Of a DNA stretch of 64,000 nucleotides, positions 8,963-19,712 are shown piece after piece; within the stretch, counting starts at the first letter, position 1, and the number at the start of each line of letters is the position of its first letter. This stretch comes from Citrobacter rodentium NBRC 105723 = DSM 16636. GTDB taxonomy: Bacteria > Pseudomonadota > Gammaproteobacteria > Enterobacterales > Enterobacteriaceae. A program made the translations under genes and the position numbers. The notes beneath the pieces are model-generated. The model saw only the letters and a list, made by a program, of their open reading frames with translations, had not been told where the DNA came from and did not search any database. Location of the stretch: assembly GCF_021278985.1 (NCBI RefSeq), contig NZ_CP082833.1, forward strand, positions 2,294,001 through 2,358,000, written 5' to 3'.

Positions 8963-10135
8963 ATGAGCGCAAATGCGGAGACCCACACCCCGCAGCAACC
9001 GGTTAAAAAGAAAGGCAAACGTAAAAGTGCGCTGATTCTGCTGACCTTGCTCTTTATTATCATTGCCGTGGCATATGGCATCTATTGGTTTTTAGTACTG
9101 CGTCATCACGAAGAGACGGATGATGCGTACGTGGCAGGGAACCAGGTTCAGATTATGGCGCAGGTATCCGGCAGCGTCACCAAAGTCTGGGCGGATAATA
9201 CCGACTTCGTCAAACAGGGCGACGTCCTCGTGACGCTCGACCAGACGGATGCGAAGCAGGCATTCGAAAAAGCGAAGACCGCGCTGGCGTCCAGCGTACG
9301 CCAGACCCATCAGTTAATGATCAACAGCAAACAGCTGCAGGCCAATATTGCGGTGCAGAAAACCGCCCTCGCGCAGGCGCAAAGCGATCTTAACCGCCGC
9401 GTGCCGCTCGGCAGCGCCAATCTGATTGGTCGCGAAGAACTGCAACATGCCCGCGATGCCGTAACCCGCGCCCAGGCGCAGCTCGACGTCGCTGTCCAGC
9501 AATACAACGCCAATCAGGCGATGATTCTCAACAGCAAGCTGGAAGATCAGCCCGCTGTCCAACAGGCCGCGACCGAAGTGCGTAACGCCTGGCTGGCGCT
9601 GGAGCGTACCAAAATCGTCAGTCCGATGACCGGCTACGTCTCCCGCCGCGCCGTTCAGCCCGGCGCGCAGATAAGCCCCTCAACGCCGCTGATGGCCGTC
9701 GTCCCGGCAACCAATCTGTGGGTGGATGCGAACTTTAAAGAGACGCAGCTGGCGAATATGCGTATCGGCCAGCCTGCCACGGTGGTCAGCGATATTTACG
9801 GCGATGACGTCAAGTACACCGGTAAAGTGGTCGGTCTGGATATGGGGACTGGCAGCGCTTTCTCTCTGCTGCCCGCGCAGAACGCCACCGGTAACTGGAT
9901 CAAAGTGGTTCAGCGTCTGCCGGTGCGTATCGAACTCGATGCGCAACAGCTGGCGCAGCATCCGCTGCGTATTGGCTTATCCACGCTTGTCACCGTCGAT
10001 ACGACCAACCGCGACGGCCAGGTGCTGGCAAGTCAGGTTCGCAGCACGCCGGTCGCGGAAAGTAACGCCCGTGAAATCGACCTTGCGCCGGTCAATAAGC
10101 TGATCGAAGAGACTGTGCAGGCCAACGCTGGCTAA
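8963..10135 (+). CDS. emrA: Multidrug efflux membrane-fusion protein EmrA
   Basis: Periplasmic adaptor of the EmrAB-TolC pump (390 aa, as in E. coli), which links the inner-membrane exporter EmrB to the outer-membrane channel. It has a short Lys-rich cytoplasmic N-terminus, one membrane helix (about residues 25-47, LILLTLLFIIIAVAYGIYWF), a split biotinyl-lipoyl domain (YVAGNQVQIMAQVSGSV), a long alpha-helical hairpin rich in Ala and Gln (about 95-205) and C-terminal beta-barrel segments. ATG 8963 follows gtggagaacaac. It is co-transcribed with mprA and emrB. Confidence 0.96.
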   Translation: MSANAETHTPQQPVKKKGKRKSALILLTLLFIIIAVAYGIYWFLVLRHHEETDDAYVAGNQVQIMAQVSGSVTKVWADNTDFVKQGDVLVTLDQTDAKQAFEKAKTALASSVRQTHQLMINSKQLQANIAVQKTALAQAQSDLNRRVPLGSANLIGREELQHARDAVTRAQAQLDVAVQQYNANQAMILNSKLEDQPAVQQAATEVRNAWLALERTKIVSPMTGYVSRRAVQPGAQISPSTPLMAVVPATNLWVDANFKETQLANMRIGQPATVVSDIYGDDVKYTGKVVGLDMGTGSAFSLLPAQNATGNWIKVVQRLPVRIELDAQQLAQHPLRIGLSTLVTVDTTNRDGQVLASQVRSTPVAESNAREIDLAPVNKLIEETVQANAG

Positions 10136-10151
10136 TTCCGAGGGGCGTGTG

Positions 10152-11690
10152 ATGCAACAGCAAAAACCGCTGGAGGGCGCGCAGCTCGTCATTATGACGA
10201 TTGCGCTGTCGCTGGCGACATTCATGCAGGTGCTGGACTCCACCATTGCTAACGTGGCGATCCCGACCATCGCCGGGAATCTTGGCTCCTCATTGAGCCA
10301 GGGAACGTGGGTAATCACCTCCTTCGGGGTGGCGAACGCCATCTCGATTCCGATTACCGGCTGGCTGGCGAAGCGCGTCGGGGAAGTGAAGCTGTTCATG
10401 TGGTCTACGGTGGCGTTTGCCATCGCCTCATGGGCGTGCGGCGTCTCCAGCAGCCTGAACATGCTGATCTTCTTCCGCGTGGTGCAGGGGATCGTCGCCG
10501 GGCCGCTGATTCCGCTTTCCCAGAGTCTGCTGCTGAATAACTATCCGCCCGCAAAACGCTCTATCGCGCTGGCGCTGTGGTCGATGACGGTGATCGTCGC
10601 GCCGATTTGCGGCCCGATTCTGGGCGGTTATATCAGCGATAACTACCACTGGGGCTGGATCTTCTTTATCAACGTGCCGATCGGCATTGCGGTCGTATTG
10701 ATGACCCTGCAAACCCTGCGCGGTCGCGAAACCCGTACCGAACGGCGGCGGATTGACGCTATCGGTCTGGCGCTGCTGGTTGTCGGTATCGGCAGCCTGC
10801 AGATTATGCTCGATCGCGGGAAAGAGCTGGACTGGTTCGCCTCGCAGGAGATTATTATTCTGACGGTGGTCGCGGTGATCGCCATCAGCTTCCTGATTGT
10901 CTGGGAGCTGACCGACGATAACCCAATTGTCGATCTCTCGCTATTTAAGTCGCGAAACTTCACCATCGGCTGTTTGTGTATCAGCCTCGCCTATATGCTT
11001 TACTTCGGCGCGATTGTTCTGCTGCCGCAGCTCTTGCAGGAGGTTTACGGCTATACCGCGACGTGGGCGGGGCTGGCCTCCGCGCCGGTTGGGGTGATCC
11101 CGGTGATCCTGTCGCCGATTATCGGCCGCTTTGCGCATAAGCTGGATATGCGCAGGCTGGTGACGTTCAGCTTTATTATGTACGCCGTCTGCTTTTACTG
11201 GCGCGCTTACACCTTTGAGCCTGGAATGGACTTCGGCGCCTCGGCCTGGCCGCAGTTTATCCAGGGCTTCGCGGTGGCCTGCTTCTTTATGCCGCTGACC
11301 ACCATTACGCTGTCAGGTTTACCGCCCGAGCGTCTGGCGGCGGCGTCAAGCCTGTCGAACTTTACGCGAACGCTGGCAGGCTCTATCGGCACCTCGATCA
11401 CCACCACCATGTGGACCAACCGGGAATCGATGCACCATGCGCAGCTCACCGAATCGGTGACCCCCTATAATCCGAACGCCCAGGCGATATACGATCAGCT
11501 TCAGGGACTCGGCATGACGCAGCAGCAGGCGTCAGGCTGGATCGCCCAGCAGATCACCAACCAGGGACTGATTATCTCCGCCAACGAGATTTTCTGGATG
11601 TCGGCGGGGGTTTTCCTGGTACTGCTTGGCCTTGTCTGGTTCGCCAAACCGCCGTTTGGCGCTGGCGGTGGTGGAGGCGGCGCGCATTAA
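10152..11690 (+). CDS. emrB: Multidrug efflux MFS permease EmrB
   Basis: Proton-coupled exporter of the DHA2 family (14 membrane segments) that pumps hydrophobic toxins such as uncouplers and nalidixic acid through EmrA-TolC. It is 512 aa from ATG 10152, the E. coli length. The signature motif near TM5 (IVAPICGPILGGYISDN) and the N-terminal QVLDSTIANVAIPTI segment are present. The C-terminus ends in a Gly-rich tail. It starts 16 nt after the emrA stop and is the last gene of the operon; a bidirectional terminator follows at once. Confidence 0.96.
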   Translation: MQQQKPLEGAQLVIMTIALSLATFMQVLDSTIANVAIPTIAGNLGSSLSQGTWVITSFGVANAISIPITGWLAKRVGEVKLFMWSTVAFAIASWACGVSSSLNMLIFFRVVQGIVAGPLIPLSQSLLLNNYPPAKRSIALALWSMTVIVAPICGPILGGYISDNYHWGWIFFINVPIGIAVVLMTLQTLRGRETRTERRRIDAIGLALLVVGIGSLQIMLDRGKELDWFASQEIIILTVVAVIAISFLIVWELTDDNPIVDLSLFKSRNFTIGCLCISLAYMLYFGAIVLLPQLLQEVYGYTATWAGLASAPVGVIPVILSPIIGRFAHKLDMRRLVTFSFIMYAVCFYWRAYTFEPGMDFGASAWPQFIQGFAVACFFMPLTTITLSGLPPERLAAASSLSNFTRTLAGSIGTSITTTMWTNRESMHHAQLTESVTPYNPNAQAIYDQLQGLGMTQQQASGWIAQQITNQGLIISANEIFWMSAGVFLVLLGLVWFAKPPFGAGGGGGGAH

Positions 11691-11691
11691 T

Positions 11692-11723
11692 AAAAAAGCC
11701 AGTTCAGATGAACTGGCTTTTTT
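11692..11723. terminator. Bidirectional terminator between emrB and luxS
   Basis: Perfect stem (agccagttca/tgaactggct) flanked by an A-run on the left and a T-run on the right. It can therefore end both the rightward emr and the leftward luxS transcripts. Confidence 0.85.
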
Positions 11724-11745
11724 GTGCCGGATAGCGGCAGCGCTA

Positions 11746-12261
11746 CTAGATATGCAGCTCCTGCAATTTCTCTTTCGGCAGCGCCAGCTCGTCGTTGCTG
11801 TTGACGCGAACATCGCGTTCCAGAATATGACGGGCGATCTCCTGCGCTTCGCTCAGAGAGTGCATCTGGTAAGTTCCGCACTGGTAAACGTTAAGCTCCG
11901 GGATCTGACTCTGATCCTGGACTTTCAGCACGTCGGCCATTGCCGCTTTCCACGCATCCGCCACGCGCTGTTCGTCAGGCGTACCGATCAGACTCATATA
12001 GAAACCGGTACGGCAGCCCATCGGCGAGATATCGATAATCTCAACGCCGTTACCATTGAGGTGGTTGCGCATAAAGCCTGCAAACAGATGCTCCAGCGTG
12101 TGAATCCCTTTCTCCGGCATCACCTCTTTATTTGGAATGCAGAAACGCAGGTCAAACACGGTAATCGCGTCGCCATGCGGGGTGTTCATCGTTTTCGCGA
12201 CGCGGACGGCAGGTGCTTCCATCCGTGTATGATCGACTGTGAAGCTATCTAACAACGGCAT
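11746..12261 (-). CDS. luxS: S-ribosylhomocysteine lyase LuxS (autoinducer-2 synthase)
   Basis: Cytoplasmic metalloenzyme that cleaves S-ribosylhomocysteine to homocysteine and DPD, the AI-2 precursor. It belongs to the activated methyl cycle. The protein is 171 aa, the E. coli length. The metal site HTLEH and the later catalytic cysteine in YQCGTYQMHS are present, as is the N-terminal MPLLDSFTVDHTRM. It is monocistronic, convergent with emrB, and separated from gshA by the micA locus on the opposite strand. In E. coli, antisense overlap with MicA affects luxS mRNA processing. Confidence 0.98.
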   Translation of the reverse strand: MPLLDSFTVDHTRMEAPAVRVAKTMNTPHGDAITVFDLRFCIPNKEVMPEKGIHTLEHLFAGFMRNHLNGNGVEIIDISPMGCRTGFYMSLIGTPDEQRVADAWKAAMADVLKVQDQSQIPELNVYQCGTYQMHSLSEAQEIARHILERDVRVNSNDELALPKEKLQELHI

Positions 12262-12295
12262 TTAGCCACCTCCGATATTTTTTTAAAAATAAACT

Positions 12296-12322
12296 GAACT
12301 CTTTGTTCCGGGGCGAGTCTGA
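12296..12322 (+). promoter_or_regulatory. Sigma-E type promoter of micA
   Basis: GAACT at 12296-12300 and TCTGA at 12318-12322 with a 17-base spacer, 6 nt before the MicA 5' end. This matches the envelope-stress (RpoE) promoter form known for micA. Confidence 0.6.
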
Positions 12323-12328
12323 GTATAT

Positions 12329-12401
12329 GAAAGACGCGCATTTGTTATCATCATCCCTGATTTCAGAGATGAAATTTTGGCCACTCCCGAGTGGCCTTTT
12401 T
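12329..12401 (+). ncRNA. micA: MicA small regulatory RNA
   Basis: Hfq-dependent antisense RNA that represses ompA and other porin mRNAs during envelope stress. The sequence is almost base-for-base the E. coli MicA: GAAAGACGCGCATTTGTTAT at the 5' end (seed), an internal hairpin (ccctgatttcagagatg), and a terminal hairpin ggccactcccgagtggcc followed by T5. It lies between luxS and gshA and is read rightward, the conserved location. Confidence 0.92.
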
Positions 12402-12409
12402 CTTTTCTG

Positions 12410-13966
12410 TCAGGCCTGTTTTTCCAGCCAGCGCTCAAACGGCTCGCGGTCCGCCGCCTCCACCTCACGCTGACGCTGTATCGAAGCGTCGCGCTCGGCG
12501 ATAAAGTCTTCTTCCTGCAAAATTTCCAGCGGTTCTTCACGCAGCAGATTGCGCCAGGCTTCGCCCAGGGCTTTGCCCGTTCCGCCAATGCCGGAATCGA
12601 TCATCGATCGCAAAATACGCGCTGAGAACGTCAGTTCCGGATCGTCAAAGCAGGCGACCAGTTCGTCGCACACCTTCTGATAATCCTCTCCGCCGTGAAT
12701 GCTGTCCAGCGTTTGCGCCACGCGTCTGAGATCGCGGAACAGATCTTTACCCACTTTGGTCAGCGGGAACTGCGCGGTTTCACAGCCGATGCCCAGCGTC
12801 AGGCCCGGTTTACGGCCTTCCAGGATCACCCGGTTCCAGTTGGCGCGCGTACACAGCAGTTCGCCGCTGCTCATCTCCGGTGCGTCAGCCAGCGCGCACC
12901 AGACCATAAACAGATCGAGGAAACGTACCTGTTGTTCATCCACACCAATTGGCGAGAACGGGTTAATGTCCAGCGAGCGCACTTCAATATATTCAATGCC
13001 GCCGCGCAGCAGCGCGTCTGAAGGCGACTCGCCGCTGCGGGTAACGCGCTTCGGTCGAATCGGCGCGTACAGCTCGTTTTCAATCTGCAAAACGTTGCTG
13101 TTGATTTGCAGACGCTTGCCCTCTTTTTCCAGACCGATCGCCGCGTACTCTTCAGACGGCGTTTTGATCGCCCGCTTCAATCCTGCCACATATTCATGCA
13201 GATCGTTAAACGTAATACCGAGATTGCTTTGCGACTTATTGGTATAACCCAGATCGCTGAGGCGCAGCGAAGTGGCATAAGGCAGGTAATACATACCGCA
13301 GTCGGTTTTCTCAAACGGCAACGCGGTCGGCTTGCCCTGCAGGAAAGAGGAACAAATCGCCGGTGACGCGCCGAACAGGTACGGAATGACCCAGCCAAAG
13401 CGATAATAGTTACGGATCAGACGAAAATAACCGGCAGAGATTTTCTCTTTCGCCGCCTCAGCGTCCATCTCGCCGCACTTCGCCTGCCAGAACGCCATCG
13501 GCAGCGAGAAATTGTAGTGTACGCCGGAGATGGTTTGCATCAACGCGCCATAGCGGTTTTTCAACCCTTCGCGGTATAGCGTCTTCATACGGCCCACGTT
13601 AGAGGTGCCGTATTGCGCCAGCTCAATCTCCTGCCCTTCCGCGATGTAGCACGGCATACTCAGCGGCCACATGCGTTCATCGCCAAGCTTTCTGGCGGTA
13701 TAGCGATGCAGGTCGCGCATGAACGTCAGCATATGCGATATCTCCCCGTCTACCGGGGTGATAAATTCCAGCAACGCTTCGGCAAAATCCGTGGTGATCC
13801 ATTTATGCGTCAACGCCGAACCTAAGGCTTCCGGGTGCCCTGTTGTTGCCAGGGTGCCATCGGCATTTACCCGCAGTGTTTCGCGCTCCAGCCCGCGCTG
13901 AATCCCCTTAAGCGCCTGAGGATGTTTTTCCAGCCAGGCCAGCGCCTGTGATACGTCCGGGATCAA
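12410..13966 (-). CDS. gshA: Glutamate-cysteine ligase
   Basis: First enzyme of glutathione synthesis; it joins glutamate and cysteine at the expense of ATP. The protein is 518 aa, the same length as E. coli GshA, and aligns end to end by eye (MIPDVSQALAWLEKHPQALK... WLEKQA). The start codon is TTG (13964-13966), preceded by gggaggtcga. No ATG in the region gives the right N-terminus, and E. coli uses the same rare start. It is transcribed alone on the minus strand, downstream of yqaA and ahead of micA. Confidence 0.96.
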   Translation of the reverse strand: MIPDVSQALAWLEKHPQALKGIQRGLERETLRVNADGTLATTGHPEALGSALTHKWITTDFAEALLEFITPVDGEISHMLTFMRDLHRYTARKLGDERMWPLSMPCYIAEGQEIELAQYGTSNVGRMKTLYREGLKNRYGALMQTISGVHYNFSLPMAFWQAKCGEMDAEAAKEKISAGYFRLIRNYYRFGWVIPYLFGASPAICSSFLQGKPTALPFEKTDCGMYYLPYATSLRLSDLGYTNKSQSNLGITFNDLHEYVAGLKRAIKTPSEEYAAIGLEKEGKRLQINSNVLQIENELYAPIRPKRVTRSGESPSDALLRGGIEYIEVRSLDINPFSPIGVDEQQVRFLDLFMVWCALADAPEMSSGELLCTRANWNRVILEGRKPGLTLGIGCETAQFPLTKVGKDLFRDLRRVAQTLDSIHGGEDYQKVCDELVACFDDPELTFSARILRSMIDSGIGGTGKALGEAWRNLLREEPLEILQEEDFIAERDASIQRQREVEAADREPFERWLEKQA

Positions 13967-14042
13967 ATCGACCTCCCGCCTGTCAAAATCGTTTTAATTA
14001 GCATAATTGTAGTGGTTGCCCTGAAGGCTATTCCAGGCACAA

Positions 14043-14471
14043 TTAGTGCCACCATAAAGAGCCCTGAATGGTTGCAGCCGCGACGACAATATAGCGCAGC
14101 GCTTTGCCAAGGCATAAAAAAAAGAGCACCGGTTCCCACGCGAGACGCATCCATCCCGCTAACAGACACAGCAAATCGCCCACTACCGGCATCCAGCTTA
14201 ATAATAGTGCGACCGCGCCATAACGCTTAAGCCAGCCCGTCGCTTTCTCCTGCCAGCGCGATGTTTTGCGTAACGGGAAGAAACGTCCAAGGATAACGTT
14301 AGTTAACCCTCCAAGGCTATTACCCATTGTTGCTGTTAAGACCAAGACCCAGGGTTGACTGACCCCGGCGAGCAGCATGGCAACCAGAACGACCTCAGAG
14401 TTGCCGGGCAATAGCGTCGCGCTGAGAAAACTACTGGCGAACAGAGAGATGAGCGACAGTCCGTCACTCAC
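14043..14471 (-). CDS. yqaA: DedA-like inner membrane protein YqaA
   Basis: Small integral membrane protein of the SNARE-associated/DedA (VTT) family, 142 aa as in E. coli. Function is unproven; DedA relatives are linked to lipid scrambling and membrane homeostasis. The start is a GTG at 14469-14471 (VSDGLSLISLFASS) that overlaps the yqaB stop codon as GTGA, so translation is coupled. A longer open frame upstream is only yqaB read out of frame. Conserved features are LLPGNSEVVLVAML, the ATMGNSLGGLTNVILGRFF segment and C-terminal helices ending in WWH. Confidence 0.88.
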   Translation of the reverse strand: MSDGLSLISLFASSFLSATLLPGNSEVVLVAMLLAGVSQPWVLVLTATMGNSLGGLTNVILGRFFPLRKTSRWQEKATGWLKRYGAVALLLSWMPVVGDLLCLLAGWMRLAWEPVLFFLCLGKALRYIVVAAATIQGSLWWH

Positions 14472-15034
14472 AGCAGACGAACGTCCACGGCGTCCATACC
14501 GGCGGCGCGCGCGGCCTGTATGCCGAAATCGGCGTCTTCGAACACCACGCACCGCGCCGGCGGCACGCCCATGCGTTGTGCGCAAAGCAGGAAGGTATCT
14601 GGCGCGGGTTTATGGTGCCGGACATGATCGGCGGCGACGACGGCGTCGAAATAGCGACGCAGCCCCAGGTGGTTGAGCAATGCTTCCGCCACCACGCTTT
14701 CACTGCCCGTCCCGACGGACATCGGGCGACGGCCATACCATGCCCTGACCACCTCGACGAGCGGCAGCGGTTCAACGCTATCGAGCAACATACTTTTTAC
14801 CGCCACGGTTTTTTCTTCCGCCAGCGCGTACGGGTCAAGATCGGCCTGGTTCAGCTCAATGATCGCCTGCGCGATGCGCCAGGTGGGAGAACCGTTCAGC
14901 GCGATGATCGCCTGATGGTCGAAACGCATGCCATAACGCCCTAATACTTCGTCCCACGCCTTACGGTGCGTAGGCTCAGTATCCAGAATGGTGCCGTCCA
15001 TATCGAAAATCAGACCCGCATAACGATCGTACAT
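14468..15034 (-). CDS. yqaB: HAD-family fructose-1-phosphate phosphatase YqaB
   Basis: Haloacid dehalogenase phosphatase, 188 aa as in E. coli, where it dephosphorylates fructose-1-phosphate and 6-phosphogluconate. HAD motif I FDMDGTILDTEP starts near residue 10, with the nucleophile and acid aspartates. Motif II is near GTGSES, with motif III/IV in HHKPAPDTFLLCAQ and CVVFEDADFGIQAARAAG. It forms a two-gene unit with yqaA (4-nt overlap). Confidence 0.94.
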   Translation of the reverse strand: MYDRYAGLIFDMDGTILDTEPTHRKAWDEVLGRYGMRFDHQAIIALNGSPTWRIAQAIIELNQADLDPYALAEEKTVAVKSMLLDSVEPLPLVEVVRAWYGRRPMSVGTGSESVVAEALLNHLGLRRYFDAVVAADHVRHHKPAPDTFLLCAQRMGVPPARCVVFEDADFGIQAARAAGMDAVDVRLL

Positions 15035-15151
15035 TGTGTTCTCGCAAACCGAAAAACCAGTCGTTATTTTATCGTAAAGGATTGATTTTGTCGCTGACGG
15101 CGAAAATGAGGTTTGTTCAGGGAGAAGAATGAAACAGGAACAGGAAGTATA

Positions 15152-15285
15152 TGGTGCATCCGGGAGGATGACTCGGCTACGCCTCGCCCTGCGGGCCGTT
15201 GCGAAAGCAACGTTATCCTCCCTGGTGCCTGCGATAAAGCCTGCAAGCCACGAAACAATAAGCTTTCTGTTATTTCGGAGAAAGA
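15152..15285 (-). ncRNA. rtT-like repeat unit A after the last Arg tRNA
   Basis: A 134-base element immediately downstream, in transcription, of the final tRNA-Arg. It is nearly identical to unit B (15424-15556). It ends with a copy of the last 18 bases of the tRNA including CCA (TGGTGCATCCGGGAGGAT on the plus strand) and contains a complementary cctccc/gggagg pair enclosing a GC-rich core. This is the architecture of the rtT repeats described after E. coli tyrT. The family match is from memory; the repeat itself is seen directly. Confidence 0.6.
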
Positions 15286-15362
15286 TGGTGCATCCGGGAG
15301 GATTCGAACCTCCGACCGCTCGGTTCGTAGCCGAGTACTCTATCCAGCTGAGCTACGGATGC
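15286..15362 (-). tRNA. tRNA-Arg (anticodon ACG), copy 5 of the operon
   Basis: 77 nt including encoded CCA; cloverleaf from GCATCCG to CGGATGCACCA, with anticodon loop CTACGAA. Identical to the four copies at higher coordinates. It decodes CGU/CGC/CGA after A-to-I editing. Confidence 0.97.
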
Positions 15363-15423
15363 ATCGGAATTGCTGATTACTGCTGATATCAAGTATCGCA
15401 CTTACGCCATACTGAATAAGAGA

Positions 15424-15556
15424 TGGTGCATCCGGGAGGATGACTCGGCTACGCCTCGCCCTGCGGGCCGTTGCAAAAGCAACGTTATCCTCCCTGGTGC
15501 CTGCGATAAATCCGGCAAGCCATGAAACAACAAGCTTTCTGTTATTTCGGAGAAGA
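15424..15556 (-). ncRNA. rtT-like repeat unit B
   Basis: A 133-base near-copy of unit A, directly abutting the 3' end of tRNA-Arg copy 4. It carries the same tRNA 3'-end mimic at its far end (15424-15441). Together with the adjacent tRNA and spacer it forms a tandemly duplicated unit of 271 bases. Confidence 0.6.
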
Positions 15557-15633
15557 TGGTGCATCCGGGAGGATTCGAACCTCCGACCGCTCGGTTCGTA
15601 GCCGAGTACTCTATCCAGCTGAGCTACGGATGC
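15557..15633 (-). tRNA. tRNA-Arg (anticodon ACG), copy 4
   Basis: 77-nt tRNA identical to the other Arg copies, CCA encoded. It is the first copy to be followed by an rtT-like element instead of a plain spacer. Confidence 0.97.
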
Positions 15634-15695
15634 ATCGGAATTGCTGATTTACTGCTGATATCAAGTATCGCGCTGACGCCATACTGAGTAACAGA

Positions 15696-15772
15696 TGGTG
15701 CATCCGGGAGGATTCGAACCTCCGACCGCTCGGTTCGTAGCCGAGTACTCTATCCAGCTGAGCTACGGATGC
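15696..15772 (-). tRNA. tRNA-Arg (anticodon ACG), copy 3
   Basis: 77-nt tRNA identical to the other copies; separated from its neighbours by nearly identical spacers of about 61 bases. Confidence 0.97.
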
Positions 15773-15833
15773 ATCGGAATTACTGCTTTACTGCTGATAT
15801 CAAGTATCGCGCTGACGCCATACTTAAGTAAGA

Positions 15834-15910
15834 TGGTGCATCCGGGAGGATTCGAACCTCCGACCGCTCGGTTCGTAGCCGAGTACTCTATCCAGCTGAG
15901 CTACGGATGC
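15834..15910 (-). tRNA. tRNA-Arg (anticodon ACG), copy 2
   Basis: 77-nt tRNA identical to the other copies. This copy and the next repeat with a 138-base period (tRNA plus spacer). Confidence 0.97.
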
Positions 15911-15971
15911 ATCGGAATTACTGCTTTACTGCTGATATCAAGTATCGCGCTGACGCCATACTTAAGTAAGA

Positions 15972-16048
15972 TGGTGCATCCGGGAGGATTCGAACCTCCG
16001 ACCGCTCGGTTCGTAGCCGAGTACTCTATCCAGCTGAGCTACGGATGC
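15972..16048 (-). tRNA. tRNA-Arg (anticodon ACG), copy 1
   Basis: 77-nt tRNA identical to the other copies, lying 3 nt downstream of the tRNA-Ser CCA end. Ser and Arg are clearly cleaved from one precursor. Confidence 0.97.
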
Positions 16049-16051
16049 AAA

Positions 16052-16144
16052 TGGCGGTGAGGCGGGGATTCGAACCCCGGATGCAGCTTTTGACCGCATA
16101 CTCCCTTAGCAGGGGAGCGCCTTCAGCCTCTCGGCCACCTCACC
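16052..16144 (-). tRNA. serV: tRNA-Ser (anticodon GCU)
   Basis: 93-nt class II tRNA with a long variable arm; acceptor GGTGAGG pairs with CCTCACC, then GCCA, with CCA encoded. The anticodon loop is CTGCTAA, so it reads AGC/AGU. It is the first gene of the operon, as serV is in E. coli. Confidence 0.97.
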
Positions 16145-16205
16145 ACACGCCTCTTACGAGTGCTTCGAAGAACTTGTTTCTGCTCATCGTCGCTGCGTGG
16201 CGCAC

Positions 16206-16233
16206 ATATTACTTTCTGAGACTTATAAGTCAA
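16206..16233 (-). promoter_or_regulatory. Promoter of the serV-arg tRNA operon
   Basis: On the minus strand TTGACT, a 16-base spacer, then TAATAT, followed by a GC-rich discriminator (gtgcgcc). That is the layout of stringently controlled stable-RNA promoters. It lies about 60 nt ahead of the tRNA-Ser gene. The rest of the 16145-16453 gap shows no further gene. Confidence 0.7.
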
Positions 16234-16423
16234 ACAATTTTTCCTGCGCTTTTATCGTTTGCACACTTCACGCTCAATTAGTCTGCAAAAACGGCAAAAA
16301 GAGTGTTTTATCAACAGATAATTTAGCGCAAAATTGCCCTGACCGACACGCTTGTCATAGCGCAGAGTGGGGCTGGAAAAAGAAAAGCAAGAAAGGCGGG
16401 GGAAGACAGGGAAAGCAGGTGGC

Positions 16424-16447
16424 GTCTCACCATCCCGGTGAGACGCG
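16424..16447 (-). terminator. Hairpin downstream of csrA
   Basis: Perfect gcgtctcacc/ggtgagacgc stem 7 nt after the csrA stop. There is no strong T-run, so termination efficiency is uncertain; it may serve mainly as a 3'-end stabiliser. Confidence 0.5.
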
Positions 16448-16453
16448 AAAACC

Positions 16454-16639
16454 TTAGTAACTGGACTGCTGGGATTTTTCAGCCTGGATACGCTGGTAGA
16501 TCTCTTCACGATGGACAGAGACTTCTTTCGGGGCGTTTACGCCGATGCGTACCTGGTTGCCCTTCACCCCTAAAACTGTCACGGTGACCTCATCACCAAT
16601 CATGAGGGTCTCACCAACTCGACGAGTCAGAATCAGCAT
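16454..16639 (-). CDS. csrA: Carbon storage regulator CsrA
   Basis: Global post-transcriptional regulator (61 aa, E. coli length). It is a homodimer that binds GGA motifs in mRNA leaders to control glycogen, motility and biofilm genes, and it is sequestered by CsrB/CsrC RNAs. The whole conserved core is visible: [16 protein letters not shown], then [17 protein letters not shown] and [12 protein letters not shown] 16639 follows an aaggagcaaag ribosome binding site. It lies downstream of alaS in the same direction. Confidence 0.98.
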
Positions 16640-16833
16640 TCTTTGCTCCTTGAAAGATTAAAAGAGTCGGGTCTCTCTGTATCCCGGCATTATCCATCAT
16701 ATAACGCCAAAAAGTAAGCGATGACAAACACTTTACATGTAAGCAGTCACGGCATCACATTCTGTTAAACCTAAGTTTAGCCGATATACACAATTCAACC
16801 TGACTTTATCATTGTCGACAACGTTGAGACGAA

Positions 16834-16857
16834 CGCCGCGGAGGATAATCCGCGGCG
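16834..16857 (-). terminator. Hairpin after alaS
   Basis: Stem cgccgcgga/tccgcggcg about 20 nt beyond the alaS stop; only a weak T-rich tail follows on the minus strand. Confidence 0.45.
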
Positions 16858-16877
16858 CTGGCTAACGCTTATAGTTA

Positions 16878-19505
<2,628 letters not shown>

Positions 19506-19712
19506 AATTATCCTGAAATCTTGCTCAACACTACATCCATCAAACCGCCCCTGCGCTGGCTGCTTTTGCCACCCTGACGCAGCTTGATTGACTTTGTGTC
19601 TATGGAATTATCGTCGTAGACGCGAATTGCCTTGCGGACAATCCGCGACCAGACGGAAAAAAGTGGGAATAAGATAAGTTTTCTTTGGTGGGAAGTAAAA
19701 TACCGTATGCGC

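Noticed and set aside
15152..16048. Regular repeats considered as a CRISPR array
   Set aside because: The repeated units are 77-base tRNA genes with almost identical spacers, the opposite of CRISPR spacers, and no cas genes are present.
15695..16060. An open frame encoding three near-identical peptide repeats (MVHPGGFEPPTARFV...)
   Set aside because: It is the antisense translation of the tandem tRNA-Arg genes, a well-known false protein. The repeat comes from the tRNAs.
19506..19712. Possible gene in the alaS-recX gap
   Set aside because: Short frames only, without start signals; it most likely holds the alaS promoter and leader.
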